Source: Sinorhizobium chiapasense
Lineage (GTDB): Bacteria; Pseudomonadota; Alphaproteobacteria; Rhizobiales; Rhizobiaceae
Length of the DNA: 64,000 nucleotides
Direction: 5' to 3'
NCBI RefSeq assembly: GCF_036488675.1
Contig: NZ_CP133148.1
Span: forward strand, 3,896,001-3,960,000
Program-made: the position numbers and the translations under genes
In this document: piece after piece, positions 45,465 through 55,339 of the stretch
Layout: each line of letters starts with the position of its first letter
Position numbering within the stretch: position 1 is the stretch's first letter
Notes under the pieces: generated by a model
The model's database searches: none
What the model saw: only the letters and a program-made list of their open reading frames with translations
Told to the model about the DNA's origin: nothing

Positions 45465-46765
45465 CCAACTTTTCACCCAGAGAAATCGTGTCGGAGCTCG
45501 ACCGCTACATCATCGGCCAGAAGGACGCGAAACGCGCAGTCGCCATTGCCTTGCGCAACCGCTGGCGCCGTCAGCAGCTTGACGACGATCTGCGCGACGA
45601 AGTCATGCCGAAGAATATCCTGATGATCGGCCCGACGGGCGTCGGCAAGACGGAAATCTCCCGGCGGCTGGCGAAGCTCGCCGGCGCCCCCTTCGTCAAG
45701 GTCGAAGCGACCAAGTTCACCGAGGTCGGCTATGTCGGCCGTGACGTGGAGCAGATCGTTCGCGACCTCGTCGAGGTCGGCATCACATTGGTGCGGGAGA
45801 AGAAGCGCGCTGACGTCAAGGCGAAGGCCCACCAGAACGCCGAAGAGCGTGTGCTCGACGCCCTGGTTGGCGCAACCGCCTCGCCCGCAACGCGCGATTC
45901 CTTCCGCAAGAAATTGAGAGCCAACGAGCTCGACGACAAGGAAATCGAGATCGACGTTGCCGAGACCGGCGCTCCGGGTGGCTTCGAGATTCCGGGCATG
46001 CCCGGCGCCAATATCGGCGTCCTCAATCTTTCCGAAATGTTCGGCAAGGCGCTCGGCGGCAGGACGAAGAAGGTCAAGACGACTGTCAAGGCCTCCTATG
46101 AACTCTTGATCAACGACGAGTCCGACAAGCTGCTCGACAACGAGCAGATCCAGCGCGAAGCGGTCTCTGCGGCCGAGAACGATGGCATCGTCTTCCTCGA
46201 CGAGATCGACAAGATCGCGGCGCGCGATGGCGGGATCGGTGCCGGCGTGTCGCGCGAGGGCGTCCAGCGGGACCTGCTGCCGCTGGTGGAAGGCACGACG
46301 GTCGCGACGAAGTATGGACCGGTGAAGACGGACCACATCCTCTTCATCGCCTCCGGCGCCTTCCACGTCTCCAAGCCATCTGATCTGCTGCCGGAATTGC
46401 AGGGCCGCCTGCCGATCCGCGTCGAACTGCGCGCACTGACCAAGGAGGATTTCCGCCGTATCCTGACGGAGACCGAGGCGAGCCTCATCCGCCAGTACAA
46501 GGCGCTTCTCGACACGGAGGAAGTCAAGCTCGATTTTACCGAGGATGCGATCGACGCACTCGCCGAGGTCGCCGTCCAGCTCAACACCAATGTCGAGAAT
46601 ATCGGCGCGCGCCGCCTGCAGACGGTGATGGAGCGCGTCCTCGACGACGTTTCCTTCAACGCGCCGGACCGTGGCGGCCAGACGGTGATGATCGATGCGG
46701 AATATGTCCGCAAGCACGTCGGTGATCTCGCCGCCAACACCGACCTGTCGCGCTATATTCTTTAA
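45461..46765 (+). CDS. hslU: HslU ATPase (ClpY)
   Basis: A 434-residue AAA+ unfoldase partner of HslV. The N-terminus [33 protein letters not shown] is diagnostic. Walker A is [16 protein letters not shown], the pore loop is VGYVGRDV, Walker B is [12 protein letters not shown], and the C-terminus LSRYIL docks into HslV. Its start overlaps the GNAT gene by four bases. A strong terminator follows. Confidence 0.97.
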   Translation: MTNFSPREIVSELDRYIIGQKDAKRAVAIALRNRWRRQQLDDDLRDEVMPKNILMIGPTGVGKTEISRRLAKLAGAPFVKVEATKFTEVGYVGRDVEQIVRDLVEVGITLVREKKRADVKAKAHQNAEERVLDALVGATASPATRDSFRKKLRANELDDKEIEIDVAETGAPGGFEIPGMPGANIGVLNLSEMFGKALGGRTKKVKTTVKASYELLINDESDKLLDNEQIQREAVSAAENDGIVFLDEIDKIAARDGGIGAGVSREGVQRDLLPLVEGTTVATKYGPVKTDHILFIASGAFHVSKPSDLLPELQGRLPIRVELRALTKEDFRRILTETEASLIRQYKALLDTEEVKLDFTEDAIDALAEVAVQLNTNVENIGARRLQTVMERVLDDVSFNAPDRGGQTVMIDAEYVRKHVGDLAANTDLSRYIL

Positions 46766-46813
46766 CTTCGTGCACCCCGGAGTAGTGCAAGTTCCGGCAA
46801 TCGCTGAATTGTG

Positions 46814-46848
46814 AGGCGCCTGTCTCTCGACAGGCGCCTTCATTTTTT
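46814..46848 (+). terminator. Intrinsic terminator of the hslV-GNAT-hslU operon
   Basis: A perfect stem AGGCGCCTGTC-TCTC-GACAGGCGCCT (46814-46839) is followed by T-CA-TTTTTT. Confidence 0.88.
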
Positions 46849-46960
46849 CTACAGCGATCGGTAAATCGATCGAAGGCCGGGCATTATTCCGACATGATCT
46901 TGCCGTAGGGGCCGCGCGCTCGAATAACCGGGTCCCGGAGTTTCATAGGAAGAACAGATC

Positions 46961-47911
46961 GTGCGTCTCACCGCCTGCTTGCTCGTCATTGCCACGCTTT
47001 GCCTCTCCGCCGGCCAGGGAGCCGCGGCGGAAATCAGCGTGGTTCCGGCGGGCAATCGCCACGTCGAGCAGCCGAAGATACCGGGCGCCTCGGTCCGCCG
47101 CACGAAAGCAGGCCGCACCTCCTTCGACGCGAAATACGAGAAGGTGCGTGATCTGCTTGCCAGCGACCGGCAGCTCGTCGGCAAGATCAAGTCGGTCGCC
47201 GCCGCCTATGGCATCGCGCCCATCCACATGATCGGCGCGATCGTCGGTGAACACACCTATAATGTCGATGCCTACGACCGGCTGCAATCCTACTACGTCA
47301 AGGCGGCGGCCTATGCTGGTAACAGCTTCGAGTTCGGCCATGACGGAGAGTCCGTCGCAGAGTTCGTCGCGCGGCCGCAATTTGCCGCCTGCGCCGGCGA
47401 GGACAACTCCTATTCGCTCTGGAGCTGCCGCGAGCGCATTTGGGACAGCGAGTTCCGCGGCCGTTCGGTCGGCGGCAAATCCTTCCCGGACAACCGCTTT
47501 AGCGCCGTCTTCTTCCAGCCCTTTTTTGCCGGCCAGACATTCGGCCTCGGCCAGATCAATCCATTGACCGCTCTGATGCTGACGGACATGGTTTCGCGCG
47601 TTTCGGGCTACGAGCGCCTGGATGAGAACAATGCCGCTGGCGTTTATGAGGCGATCATGGATCCGGACGTCTCGCTCGCATACATGGCAGCCTCGATCCG
47701 CCATTCGATCGATGCCTATCGCTCGATCGCCGGCATGGACATCGCCAGCAATCCGGGACTGACCGCGACGCTCTACAATGTCGGCAATCCGGACCAGCGC
47801 GCCGCCGCGCTCGCGGCGAAAAACCAGGACGGCGAGGTCCATTGGCCGGAAGAAAACTACTACGGCTGGCTCGTCAACGACAAGCTCGCCGAACTCGAAG
47901 GCCTGCTCTGA
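46961..47911 (+). CDS. Exported DUF1402-type protein
   Basis: A 316-residue protein with a clear signal peptide (MRLTACLLVIATLCLSAGQGAAAE, cleavage near residue 22). The start is GTG 46961 with AGGAAGA upstream. The mature part contains AAAYGIAPIHMIGAIVGEHTYN and FGLGQINPLTALMLTDMV, which recall the catalytic Glu and GxxQ motifs of lysozyme-like transglycosylases. It matches the DUF1402 family, uncharacterised as far as I know. A murein-related periplasmic role is a guess from these motifs. Confidence 0.8.
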   Translation: MRLTACLLVIATLCLSAGQGAAAEISVVPAGNRHVEQPKIPGASVRRTKAGRTSFDAKYEKVRDLLASDRQLVGKIKSVAAAYGIAPIHMIGAIVGEHTYNVDAYDRLQSYYVKAAAYAGNSFEFGHDGESVAEFVARPQFAACAGEDNSYSLWSCRERIWDSEFRGRSVGGKSFPDNRFSAVFFQPFFAGQTFGLGQINPLTALMLTDMVSRVSGYERLDENNAAGVYEAIMDPDVSLAYMAASIRHSIDAYRSIAGMDIASNPGLTATLYNVGNPDQRAAALAAKNQDGEVHWPEENYYGWLVNDKLAELEGLL

Positions 47912-48028
47912 GCGTGATCGCCGGGTCCCGTCCTTATCTTTCCGTTCTTCCGTGATTCACGTGAAGCATCTTCCTCGATTGCGCCGTATATTATTGAAAC
48001 GGTAGACGATCGAGAAAGGCTCTCCATC

Positions 48029-49429
48029 ATGGACACGCGACCGGAACCCTTCGAGCCGCCTGCGCCCGAACCCCGCGTCGGCATCCCCTCGCGGCTGCAA
48101 ATCATCCGCACGGTCTTTCGCAATCCGCTCGAACTCTGGGGCGAGCCCTCCTACACGCTGCCCTGGATCGAGACGAAGTTCATCAATCAGCGAACCCTGA
48201 TCGTCAACGATCCCGGTCTCATCCGCCATGTTCTCGTGGAGAATGCCGGCAATTACGAGATGGCGGTAGTCCGGCAGTTAATCCTTCGCCCGATCCTTCG
48301 CGACGGCCTGCTGACGGCGGAGGGGGATATCTGGAAGCGGTGCCGCAAGGCGATGGCGCCGGTTTTCACGCCGCGGCACGCCAAGGGCTTTGCCGGCCAG
48401 ATGCACCGCGTCTCAGAGGAGTTCGTTCAGCGATACGAGCGGGCCGCTGCGCAGCCGTTCGATACGAATATCGCTGTCGACATGACCGAGCTTACCTTCG
48501 AGATCCTCGCCGAAACCCTCTTTTCCGGCGAGATCGCGGTCGAAAAGCAGGGTTTTGCAGGCAATGTCGAGGAGTTGCTGCACCGGATGGGCCGAGTCGA
48601 TCCCGTGGATCTCCTGATGGCGCCGCCGTGGGTTCCGCGGCTCACGCGCATCGGCGGCAAGAAGGTCCTGAACCGGTTCCGGTCGATCGTTTCCGACACG
48701 ATGGCGCAGCGCCGGCGGCGGATGGCCGAGGAGCCCGAGCGCGGTCCGAACGATTTCCTGACACTGCTACTGCAGCTTGAAGGACCCGAGGGTCTTTCGA
48801 CGTCCGAGATCGAGGACAATATCCTGACCTTCATCGGCGCCGGTCATGAAACGACGGCGCGGGCGCTCGCCTGGACCCTCTACTGCATCGCCAATACGCC
48901 CGCCTATCGCGAGGTGATGGAGCGGGAAATCGACGAGGTGATGGCAAGCGGGGCGGATCCGGTCGACTGGCTCGGCCGCATGCCGCATGTGCTTGCCGCT
49001 TTCGAGGAGGCGCTCAGGCTCTATCCGCCCGCGCCGTCGATCAATCGCGCCGCAATCGAGGATGATGAGTGGACTTCGCCCGAAGGCGAGTACGTCCGTA
49101 TCGAAAAAGGCATAACGGTGCTGATCATGCCGTGGACGCTCCATCGGCACGTGCTCTATTGGCAGAAACCCCGCGCGTTCATGCCGGAGCGCTTCCTCCC
49201 CGAGAATCGGGAGAAGATCAACCGGTTCCAGTATCTGCCCTTCGGCGCGGGGCCGCGCGTCTGCATCGGCGCGACCTTCGCCTTGCAGGAGGCAGTCATC
49301 GCGCTCGGCGTGCTCATGCACCGTTTCCGCTTCGATCTGACCGAGGAAACTCACCCCTGGCCGGTGCAGAGGCTGACCACGCAGCCGAGAGGCGGCCTGC
49401 CGATGACGGTGTCGGTGCGCGTGCGGTAG
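48029..49429 (+). CDS. Cytochrome P450
   Basis: A 466-residue P450. The heme-thiolate loop is FGAGPRVCIGATFALQE (Cys near residue 413). The I-helix oxygen motif is FIGAGHETTARAL and the K-helix ExxR is FEEALRLYPPAP. It is soluble (no N-terminal anchor), about 60 residues longer than most class I bacterial P450s and more like CYP102-like or fatty-acid-hydroxylase heme domains. No ferredoxin or reductase gene is adjacent, so redox partners must be elsewhere. Substrate unknown. Confidence 0.93.
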   Translation: MDTRPEPFEPPAPEPRVGIPSRLQIIRTVFRNPLELWGEPSYTLPWIETKFINQRTLIVNDPGLIRHVLVENAGNYEMAVVRQLILRPILRDGLLTAEGDIWKRCRKAMAPVFTPRHAKGFAGQMHRVSEEFVQRYERAAAQPFDTNIAVDMTELTFEILAETLFSGEIAVEKQGFAGNVEELLHRMGRVDPVDLLMAPPWVPRLTRIGGKKVLNRFRSIVSDTMAQRRRRMAEEPERGPNDFLTLLLQLEGPEGLSTSEIEDNILTFIGAGHETTARALAWTLYCIANTPAYREVMEREIDEVMASGADPVDWLGRMPHVLAAFEEALRLYPPAPSINRAAIEDDEWTSPEGEYVRIEKGITVLIMPWTLHRHVLYWQKPRAFMPERFLPENREKINRFQYLPFGAGPRVCIGATFALQEAVIALGVLMHRFRFDLTEETHPWPVQRLTTQPRGGLPMTVSVRVR

Positions 49430-49572
49430 CGCGTCCGAGGGCACCGCTTTCGCGCCCAGACGCGCAATGGTCGCTGTCGCGCGATGGTTTTTCCCGGAAA
49501 TATGTCCTATCACCGGGCAATCCCCTCCCGTCAGGGCTTCGCCCGCATCCCCTAGCATCGGATGAGCAGAAA

Positions 49573-51576
49573 TTGACCTCGCATCTTCTTCTCGGCATCG
49601 ACACCGGCGGAACCTATACCGACGCCGTTCTTTTCAGCGAAGCGGCGGGTGTCATCGCCAAGGCCAAGGCGCTGACCACGCGCCATGATCTGGCGGTCGG
49701 CATCGCCGGAGCGGTGGAAGCCGTTCTTGAAAAGGCGGAAGTTCCGGTCACGGCGATCAGCCTCGTCTCGCTGTCGACGACGCTCGCCACCAACGCGCTC
49801 GTCGAGGGGCAGGGCGGCAGAGCGGGCCTGGTGATGATCGGCTTCGGTCCGGAGGATTTGAAGCGCGACGGCCTGCTCGAGGCACTGGGCTCGGATCCCG
49901 TGCTTTTTCTGCCCGGCGGGCACAATGTTCATGGCGGCGAGACGCCGCTTGACATGAGCGCGCTCGACGAGGCGCTGCCGACGCTCGCGGACCAGGTATC
50001 GTCCTTCGCGATCGCCGGCTATTTCGCGGTGCGCAATCCGGCGCACGAAAAGCGTGTGCGCGACCGCATCCGCGAGGTCTCGCACCTGCCGGTAACATGC
50101 AGCCATGAGCTTTCGTCGAAGCTTGGCGGCCCACGCCGCGCGCTGACGACACTTCTCAACGCCCGGTTGGTGTCGATGATCGACCGGCTGATCGGCTCCT
50201 GCGAGGATTTCCTCAAGGTCCGCGGCATTCACGTTCCGATGATGGTCGTACGCGGCGATGGCGCGTTGATCTCGGCGGCCGAAGCGCGGCTGAGGCCGAT
50301 CGAGACGATCCTCTCCGGGCCGGCTGCGAGCCTTGTCGGTGCTCGGCATCTGACCGGGCTCGAAAACGCGGTCGTCTCGGATATCGGCGGCACGACGACG
50401 GACGTCGCCGTGCTTGAAAAGGGTCGTCCGAGGCTCGATGCCGAAGGAGCCGTGGTCGGCGGGTTTCGCACCATGGTCGAGGCCGTTGCCATGCGCACCT
50501 ATGGGCTCGGCGGCGATTCGGAAGTGCGGATCAACGATCGCGGCCTCAAAGCAAAGATCGATCTCGGTCCGCGCCGGTTCCTGCCGCTGAGCCTCGCGGC
50601 GGCCTTGCATGGCGACGCCGTGCTGTCCGTGCTCGAAAAGCAGTTGCGCGCGACGCATGCGGGCCGTCACGACGGGCGCCTCGCCGTCCGGACCGGTTTG
50701 CCCGACCATCTCGCGAGCGGCCTTCAGCCGCAGGAACAGGCGCTTTACGATCGGATCGGCATGGTGCCGGTGGCACTCGCGGACGTGCTGCTCAGTACCC
50801 CTCAGAAGGCGACGCTCGACCGCCTTGTGGCGCGCGGTCTGGTGCATATCTGCGGCGTCACGCCGTCTGATGCGATGCATGTGCTCGGCAGACAGGCGCA
50901 GTGGAACGCGGCGGCGGCCCGCCTCGGGCTTGAAATCGCCGCGCGCGTGAAGGATGGTTCGGGCCAGCCTATCGCCCCTTCCGCCGAAGGGCTGGCGCAG
51001 ATGATCGTCGACCGGTTGACGCGGCAATCCTCGGAAGTGATCCTGCAGGCCTGCCTGGGCGAGGACGGCGCCGGCGCCATCGATCCCGCCACGTCGCTCG
51101 CTGTCGATCGCGCTTTGAAGCGCGAACCCGGCATCGTCCGCTTTTCGATCGGGCTCGACCGGCCCCTCGTCGGTCTTGGCGCCTCGGCGCCCGTTTATTA
51201 CCCGGCTATCGCCGACATGCTGGCTACGGATGCGGCGATACCGGCGGAGGCCGACGTGGCGAATGCCGTCGGAGCGGTGGTCGGGCAGGTCAGGGCCTCC
51301 GTCACCGTATTCGTGACGACGCCCGAAGAGGGCATCTTCATCGTCAACGGCGCCGGCGCGAGCGAACGCTTTATCGATCAGGAGCAGGCTTTCGGCGTCG
51401 CCCGCCACCGCGCACAGACCATGGCGCTCGAAACCGCGCGCGCGAACGGTGCCGAGGAACCGGCGGCGACGATGTGGGAAGAGATCGACGCGCCGGAGAT
51501 CGAGGGTGGCCGCAAGTTGATCGAGGCGCGGTTCATCGCCTCGGCCAGCGGCCGGCCACGCATCGCGCATCACTAG
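49573..51576 (+). CDS. HyuA-type hydantoinase/oxoprolinase
   Basis: A 667-residue protein of the hydantoinase A/oxoprolinase family. The N-terminal LLLGIDTGGTYTDAVLF and the later VVSDIGGTTTDVAVLEKG are ATP-binding motifs of the actin-like fold; VSLSTTLATNALVEG is also typical. The only plausible in-frame start is TTG 49573, with GGATGAG six bases upstream; the frame continues leftwards only through non-coding-like sequence overlapping the P450 gene. No HyuB-type partner is adjacent, so it may act alone or with a distant subunit. Members hydrolyse 5-oxoproline, hydantoins or carboxylate acetone; substrate unknown. Confidence 0.88.
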   Translation: MTSHLLLGIDTGGTYTDAVLFSEAAGVIAKAKALTTRHDLAVGIAGAVEAVLEKAEVPVTAISLVSLSTTLATNALVEGQGGRAGLVMIGFGPEDLKRDGLLEALGSDPVLFLPGGHNVHGGETPLDMSALDEALPTLADQVSSFAIAGYFAVRNPAHEKRVRDRIREVSHLPVTCSHELSSKLGGPRRALTTLLNARLVSMIDRLIGSCEDFLKVRGIHVPMMVVRGDGALISAAEARLRPIETILSGPAASLVGARHLTGLENAVVSDIGGTTTDVAVLEKGRPRLDAEGAVVGGFRTMVEAVAMRTYGLGGDSEVRINDRGLKAKIDLGPRRFLPLSLAAALHGDAVLSVLEKQLRATHAGRHDGRLAVRTGLPDHLASGLQPQEQALYDRIGMVPVALADVLLSTPQKATLDRLVARGLVHICGVTPSDAMHVLGRQAQWNAAAARLGLEIAARVKDGSGQPIAPSAEGLAQMIVDRLTRQSSEVILQACLGEDGAGAIDPATSLAVDRALKREPGIVRFSIGLDRPLVGLGASAPVYYPAIADMLATDAAIPAEADVANAVGAVVGQVRASVTVFVTTPEEGIFIVNGAGASERFIDQEQAFGVARHRAQTMALETARANGAEEPAATMWEEIDAPEIEGGRKLIEARFIASASGRPRIAHH

Positions 51577-51728
51577 AGCATCCCGCTTTCAAGTGGAATC
51601 ACTGAAAGCGGATAAGATGCTCTAGAATCAAAGTGTTAGAGCGTCCTTCGTGCGTTCACTTGAACGCACGGCGCTCTAGATCACGTTTATGATTTGAGGT
51701 CGAATCGACCCAAAATCATAAACGTGAT
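51574..51728. repeat. Three tandem palindromes after the hydantoinase gene
   Basis: Unit 1 (51574-51624): TAGAGCATC...CCGCTTTCA pairs with TGAAAGCGG...GATGCTCTA. Unit 2 (51637-51679): TTAGAGCG...TGCGTTCA pairs with TGAACGCACGGCGCTCTA. Unit 3 (51679-51728): GATCACGTTTATGATTT pairs with AAATCATAAACGTGATC around GTCGAATCGAC. Unit 3 is shared with 37003-37057. The first unit begins inside the stop codon region and may terminate transcription. Confidence 0.75.
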
Positions 51729-51739
51729 CGATTCTAGAG

Positions 51740-51974
51740 ACGCGGGATGCGGGCGGAAAACCGCGCACACTTTTCCTCATCCCGCTCTGATCTTTTCTAG
51801 TTTGGAAACAATTCTTCGCATCCTTGCGGAATTGACAGTGAATGAATTGATGAGAAACTGCCTGTAACGAGCGGGATGAGGAAAAGCAGGAAGGCTTTTC
51901 CGGACACATCCCGCTCTTGTTATTCGAGCAATTCCGGGAAAAGTGTCACGGCTTTTTCCGTCCGGAATTGCGTC
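51740..51974. repeat. Further mosaic repeat units in the 51577-52200 gap
   Basis: Two copies of a CTTTTCCTCATCCCGCTC-type unit lie in inverted orientation (about 51771-51787 and 51871-51889, with TTTTCCGGACACATCCCGCTC at 51896-51916), then the AGCAATTCCGGGAAAAGTG / CCGTCCGGAATTGCG palindrome (51929-51974) related to 16946-16995. No reading frame of note is present. Confidence 0.6.
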
Positions 51975-52070
51975 AAATCAAGGAGCTAGATCACTGCTCC
52001 CTTGAAGCAGTGATCTGAAATAACCAAGCGGTGGGCTTGGATCGGTCTGATCCCGGCGTATCGTGATCCA

Positions 52071-52173
52071 CTGCATGATTCCTTAAATCGGAATCGATTT
52101 AAGGACAAAATCATGCAGAAGTTCAAAGTTCTACAGCGACCTTTGCGCGTCTTGTTAGACGCGCGGCGCTGTA
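52071..52173. repeat. RIME-like two-hairpin element upstream of glcB
   Basis: CTGCATGATTCCTTAAATCG pairs with CGATTTAAGGACAAAATCATGCAG (52071-52118), then CTACAGCG...GCGCGTCT pairs with AGACGCGCGGCGCTGTA (52131-52172). It ends 28 bases before the glcB start, so it must be in the leader if the promoter is upstream of it. Confidence 0.75.
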
Positions 52174-52200
52174 AAGTCGAGATATTGCAGGAGTTGCCGC

Positions 52201-54369
52201 ATGGCCCGCGTTGAAAAGTATGGTTTGAAGATCGATGCCGGGTTCCATGATTTCCTGGTCGATGAGGCAATGCCGGGCACCGGGATCGACGTGGAACGGT
52301 TCTTTTCGGCCTTGTCGGAACTCGTCCACGAGCTTGCCCCGAAGAATCGCACGCTTCTCGCCAAGCGCGACGATATGCAAGCGCAGCTCGACGCCTGGTA
52401 CCGCGACAACGGCGCGCCCGTCGATCTCGACGCCTACGAGGCCTTTCTGAGACAGATCGGGTACCTTCTGCCGGAGGGTTCGGATTTCTCGGTCTCGACC
52501 GCCAATGTCGACCCCGAGATCGCGACGATCGCCGGACCGCAGCTCGTCGTGCCGGTGATGAACGCGCGCTATGCGCTGAATGCCGCCAATGCCCGCTGGG
52601 GTTCGCTCTACGATGCGCTCTATGGCACCGACGCAATTCCCGATACCGACGGCGCGGAGCGTGGCAAGGGATATAATCCGAAACGCGGTGCCAAGGTCAT
52701 CGCCTGGGCCCGGGATTTTCTGGACGCGAGCGCTCCGCTCGCCAGGGGCCGCTGGAGCGACGTGACTGCGTTGAAGGTTGAAGGCGCCGCGCTTGCGATC
52801 ACGCTCGCGGACGGCACGGAAACGCGGCTTGGCGACACGGCCCAGTTCGCCGGCTATTCCGGTGCAGCCGACGCGCCCTCCGAGGTCGTTCTACGCCAGA
52901 ACAATCTTCATATTGTCGTCGTCCTCGATGCGACGACGCCGATCGGCAAGGAGGATCCGGCCCACGTGTCCGACGTCATCCTCGAATCGGCGATCACGAC
53001 GATCATGGACTGCGAGGACTCCGTCGCCGCGGTCGATGCCGAGGACAAGGTCGTCGTCTATCGCAACTGGCTGGGTCTGATGAAGGGTGACCTCGAGGAA
53101 GAGGTCTCGAAAGGCGGCAGGACATTCACCCGCAGGCTCAATGCCGATCGCGTTTACACAAGCCCAGACGGTGCGGCGCTGACCCTGCCCGGACGCTCGC
53201 TGATGCTGGTGCGCAATGTCGGCCACCTGATGACCAATCCGGCGATACTCGACGGAGAAGAGCGCGAGGTGCCGGAAGGCATCATGGATGCCATGGTCAC
53301 GGCCCTGGTGGCACTGCACGACATCGGACCAAACGGCCGCCGGGCGAATTCGCGAGCGGGTTCGATGTATGTCGTCAAGCCGAAGATGCATGGGCCGGAA
53401 GAGGTTGCTTTTGCCTGCGAAATCTTCGCGCGCGCCGAGACGGCGCTTGGAATGCCGGCGAACACGATGAAGATGGGCATCATGGATGAGGAGCGGCGCA
53501 CGACCGTCAACCTGAAGGAATGCATTCGCGCCGCCCGCGAGCGCGTTGTCTTCATCAACACCGGCTTCCTCGATCGGACCGGCGACGAGATCCACACCTC
53601 GATGGAAGCCGGCCCGATGATCCGCAAGGGGGACATGAAACAGGCGGCGTGGATCGCCGCGTACGAGAAGTGGAACGTCGATATCGGCCTCGAATGCGGG
53701 CTTTCCGGCCACGCGCAGATCGGCAAGGGCATGTGGGCGATGCCGGACCTGATGGCGGCGATGCTCGAACAGAAGATTGCCCATCCTAAGGCGGGCGCGA
53801 ATACCGCCTGGGTGCCTTCGCCGACCGCGGCGACGCTGCATGCGACGCACTATCACCGCGTCAACGTCGCCGAGGTTCAGGCAGGCTTGAAGACCAGACC
53901 GCGTGCCAAGCTCGGCGATATCCTCTCGGTGCCGGTGGCGCTGCGGCCGAACTGGACCGAGGCCGAAATCCAGCGCGAGCTCGACAACAATGCGCAAGGG
54001 ATTCTTGGCTATGTCGTGCGCTGGGTCGACCAGGGGGTCGGCTGCTCCAAGGTGCCGGACATCAACAATATCGGCCTGATGGAAGATCGCGCGACTCTTC
54101 GCATCTCGGCGCAGCACATGGCGAACTGGCTGCATCACGGCATTGTCAGCGAGATGCAGATCGTCGACACGATGAAGCGAATGGCGGCTGTCGTCGACCA
54201 GCAGAATGCCGATGACGAAAACTACACGCCGATGGCCGGCCGCTTTGATGAATCGGTCGCCTTCCAGGCGGCCTTGGACCTCGTGCTCAAGGGACGCGAG
54301 CAGCCGAACGGTTATACCGAACCGGTGCTGCATCGCCGCCGGCTGGAGCTGAAAGCTCAGGCTGGATGA
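52201..54369 (+). CDS. glcB: Malate synthase G
   Basis: A 722-residue monomeric malate synthase (G isoform) that condenses glyoxylate with acetyl-CoA to malate. Landmarks: [26 protein letters not shown] near residue 120, [33 protein letters not shown] and the glyoxylate/Mg2+ region [18 protein letters not shown]. Start ATG 52201 follows CAGGAG. It supports growth on acetate, glycolate or fatty acids and the use of acetyl-CoA from PHB breakdown. There are no glc regulatory or glycolate oxidase genes beside it. Confidence 0.96.
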   Translation: MARVEKYGLKIDAGFHDFLVDEAMPGTGIDVERFFSALSELVHELAPKNRTLLAKRDDMQAQLDAWYRDNGAPVDLDAYEAFLRQIGYLLPEGSDFSVSTANVDPEIATIAGPQLVVPVMNARYALNAANARWGSLYDALYGTDAIPDTDGAERGKGYNPKRGAKVIAWARDFLDASAPLARGRWSDVTALKVEGAALAITLADGTETRLGDTAQFAGYSGAADAPSEVVLRQNNLHIVVVLDATTPIGKEDPAHVSDVILESAITTIMDCEDSVAAVDAEDKVVVYRNWLGLMKGDLEEEVSKGGRTFTRRLNADRVYTSPDGAALTLPGRSLMLVRNVGHLMTNPAILDGEEREVPEGIMDAMVTALVALHDIGPNGRRANSRAGSMYVVKPKMHGPEEVAFACEIFARAETALGMPANTMKMGIMDEERRTTVNLKECIRAARERVVFINTGFLDRTGDEIHTSMEAGPMIRKGDMKQAAWIAAYEKWNVDIGLECGLSGHAQIGKGMWAMPDLMAAMLEQKIAHPKAGANTAWVPSPTAATLHATHYHRVNVAEVQAGLKTRPRAKLGDILSVPVALRPNWTEAEIQRELDNNAQGILGYVVRWVDQGVGCSKVPDINNIGLMEDRATLRISAQHMANWLHHGIVSEMQIVDTMKRMAAVVDQQNADDENYTPMAGRFDESVAFQAALDLVLKGREQPNGYTEPVLHRRRLELKAQAG

Positions 54370-54392
54370 GGCAGAATGGGGAGGAACTGTCC

Positions 54393-54543
54393 GCCCCTCA
54401 TCCCGCTGCCGCGACCTTCTCCCCGCAGGCGGAGAGAAGGGACATGCTGCGCCCGCTTCGCCCTTCTCTTCGTTGTGTACGAAGAGGGAAGCACAAGCGC
54501 GTCCCCTCTCCCCGCCCGGGGGGAGAGGGCTAGGGTGAGGGGC
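54393..54543. repeat. GC-rich palindromic repeat between glcB and the L,D-transpeptidase gene
   Basis: Bounded by GCCCCTCATCCCGC and GGGTGAGGGGC. It contains ACCTTCTCCCCGC, CCTTCTCTTCGTTGTGTACGAAGAGGG and CCCTCTCCCCGCCCGGGGGGAGAGGG stems. Same family as 39096-39211 and again between convergent genes. With the terminator below it fills the 295-base gap. Confidence 0.75.
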
Positions 54544-54612
54544 GAGCAAAATCCGTCACGCGGTGATGAGGGGCAGCGCATTGCGGCCGCCTGCGCCACT
54601 CATGGCAAACAG

Positions 54613-54638
54613 AAAAAGCCGCCGGATCGACCGACGGC
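54613..54638 (-). terminator. Probable terminator of the L,D-transpeptidase gene
   Basis: Read on the minus strand: stem GCCGTCGG...CCGGCGGC (one mismatch) followed by TTTTT, 27 bases after the stop. Confidence 0.7.
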
Positions 54639-54664
54639 CCTCTCATTATCAAGACGTGGCAGTG

Positions 54665-55339
54665 CTACTGCTGAACGACGACCCTCGCGCCCTTGCCCGG
54701 GCGGACACGCGTATAGAGATCGATGATGTCCTGGTTCATCAGCCGGATGCACCCCGACGATGCGGCGGTGCCGATCGAGGCCCATTCCGGCGTGCCGTGC
54801 AGGCGGAAGAGCGTATCCCTGCCTTCGTCATTGAAGAGGTAGAGGGCGCGCGCGCCGAGCGGATTGCCGATGCCCGGACCCATGCCGGCTTCGACATACT
54901 TTGCGACTTCCGGCTTGCGTTCGGCCATTTCCTTCGGCGGGTGCCACGTCGGCCATTCCTGCTTCCAGGCGACATAGGCCTCGCCTTCCCAGGCAAAGCC
55001 GGCCTTGCCGACGCCGATGCCGTAGCGCACTGCCTTGCCGCCCGGCAGGACGTAATAAAGGAAGCGATTCGGGGTGTTGACGACGATCGTGCCCGGGCGT
55101 TCCTTCGTCGCGTAGTCGACGATCTGGCGATGGAAGCGCTGATCGACCCGGTTGATCGGAACAGCGGGCAGCGCGTAGCCGTGGTCCTCGACGGCGCCAT
55201 AATTGCCGGTAAAGATTTGATTCGTCGCAATCTTCTGGCCCTCGGGAGCAGAGCCGGTCGTCGACGTCGTTTGCGAGCAGCCGGCAAGCACAACAGTGGC
55301 GGCCAGGCTGCACAAGAAGAGAGCGTTGCGGAAGCGCAT
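54665..55339 (-). CDS. L,D-transpeptidase (YkuD) lipoprotein
   Basis: A 224-residue envelope enzyme. A lipoprotein signal peptide ends in the lipobox LAGC (MRFRNALFLCSLAATVVLAGC, Cys21). The YkuD domain has VVNTPNRFLYYVLPGG, GIGNPLGARALYLF and the active site HGTPEW...SSGCIRL with catalytic Cys and His. Such enzymes form 3-3 crosslinks or attach proteins to peptidoglycan. ATG 55339 is chosen because the signal peptide starts there; the frame from 55402 adds 21 residues ahead of it. Confidence 0.92.
   Translation of the reverse strand: MRFRNALFLCSLAATVVLAGCSQTTSTTGSAPEGQKIATNQIFTGNYGAVEDHGYALPAVPINRVDQRFHRQIVDYATKERPGTIVVNTPNRFLYYVLPGGKAVRYGIGVGKAGFAWEGEAYVAWKQEWPTWHPPKEMAERKPEVAKYVEAGMGPGIGNPLGARALYLFNDEGRDTLFRLHGTPEWASIGTAASSGCIRLMNQDIIDLYTRVRPGKGARVVVQQ

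Noticed and set aside
49552..51573. A 673-codon minus-strand frame across the hydantoinase gene
   Set aside because: Antisense shadow of the HyuA-type gene, no domain seen.
51577..52200. CRISPR array or IS remnant in the repeat-rich gap
   Set aside because: The units are palindromic, differ from one another and have no regular spacers; no cas or transposase sequence and no terminal inverted repeats with target duplication were seen.
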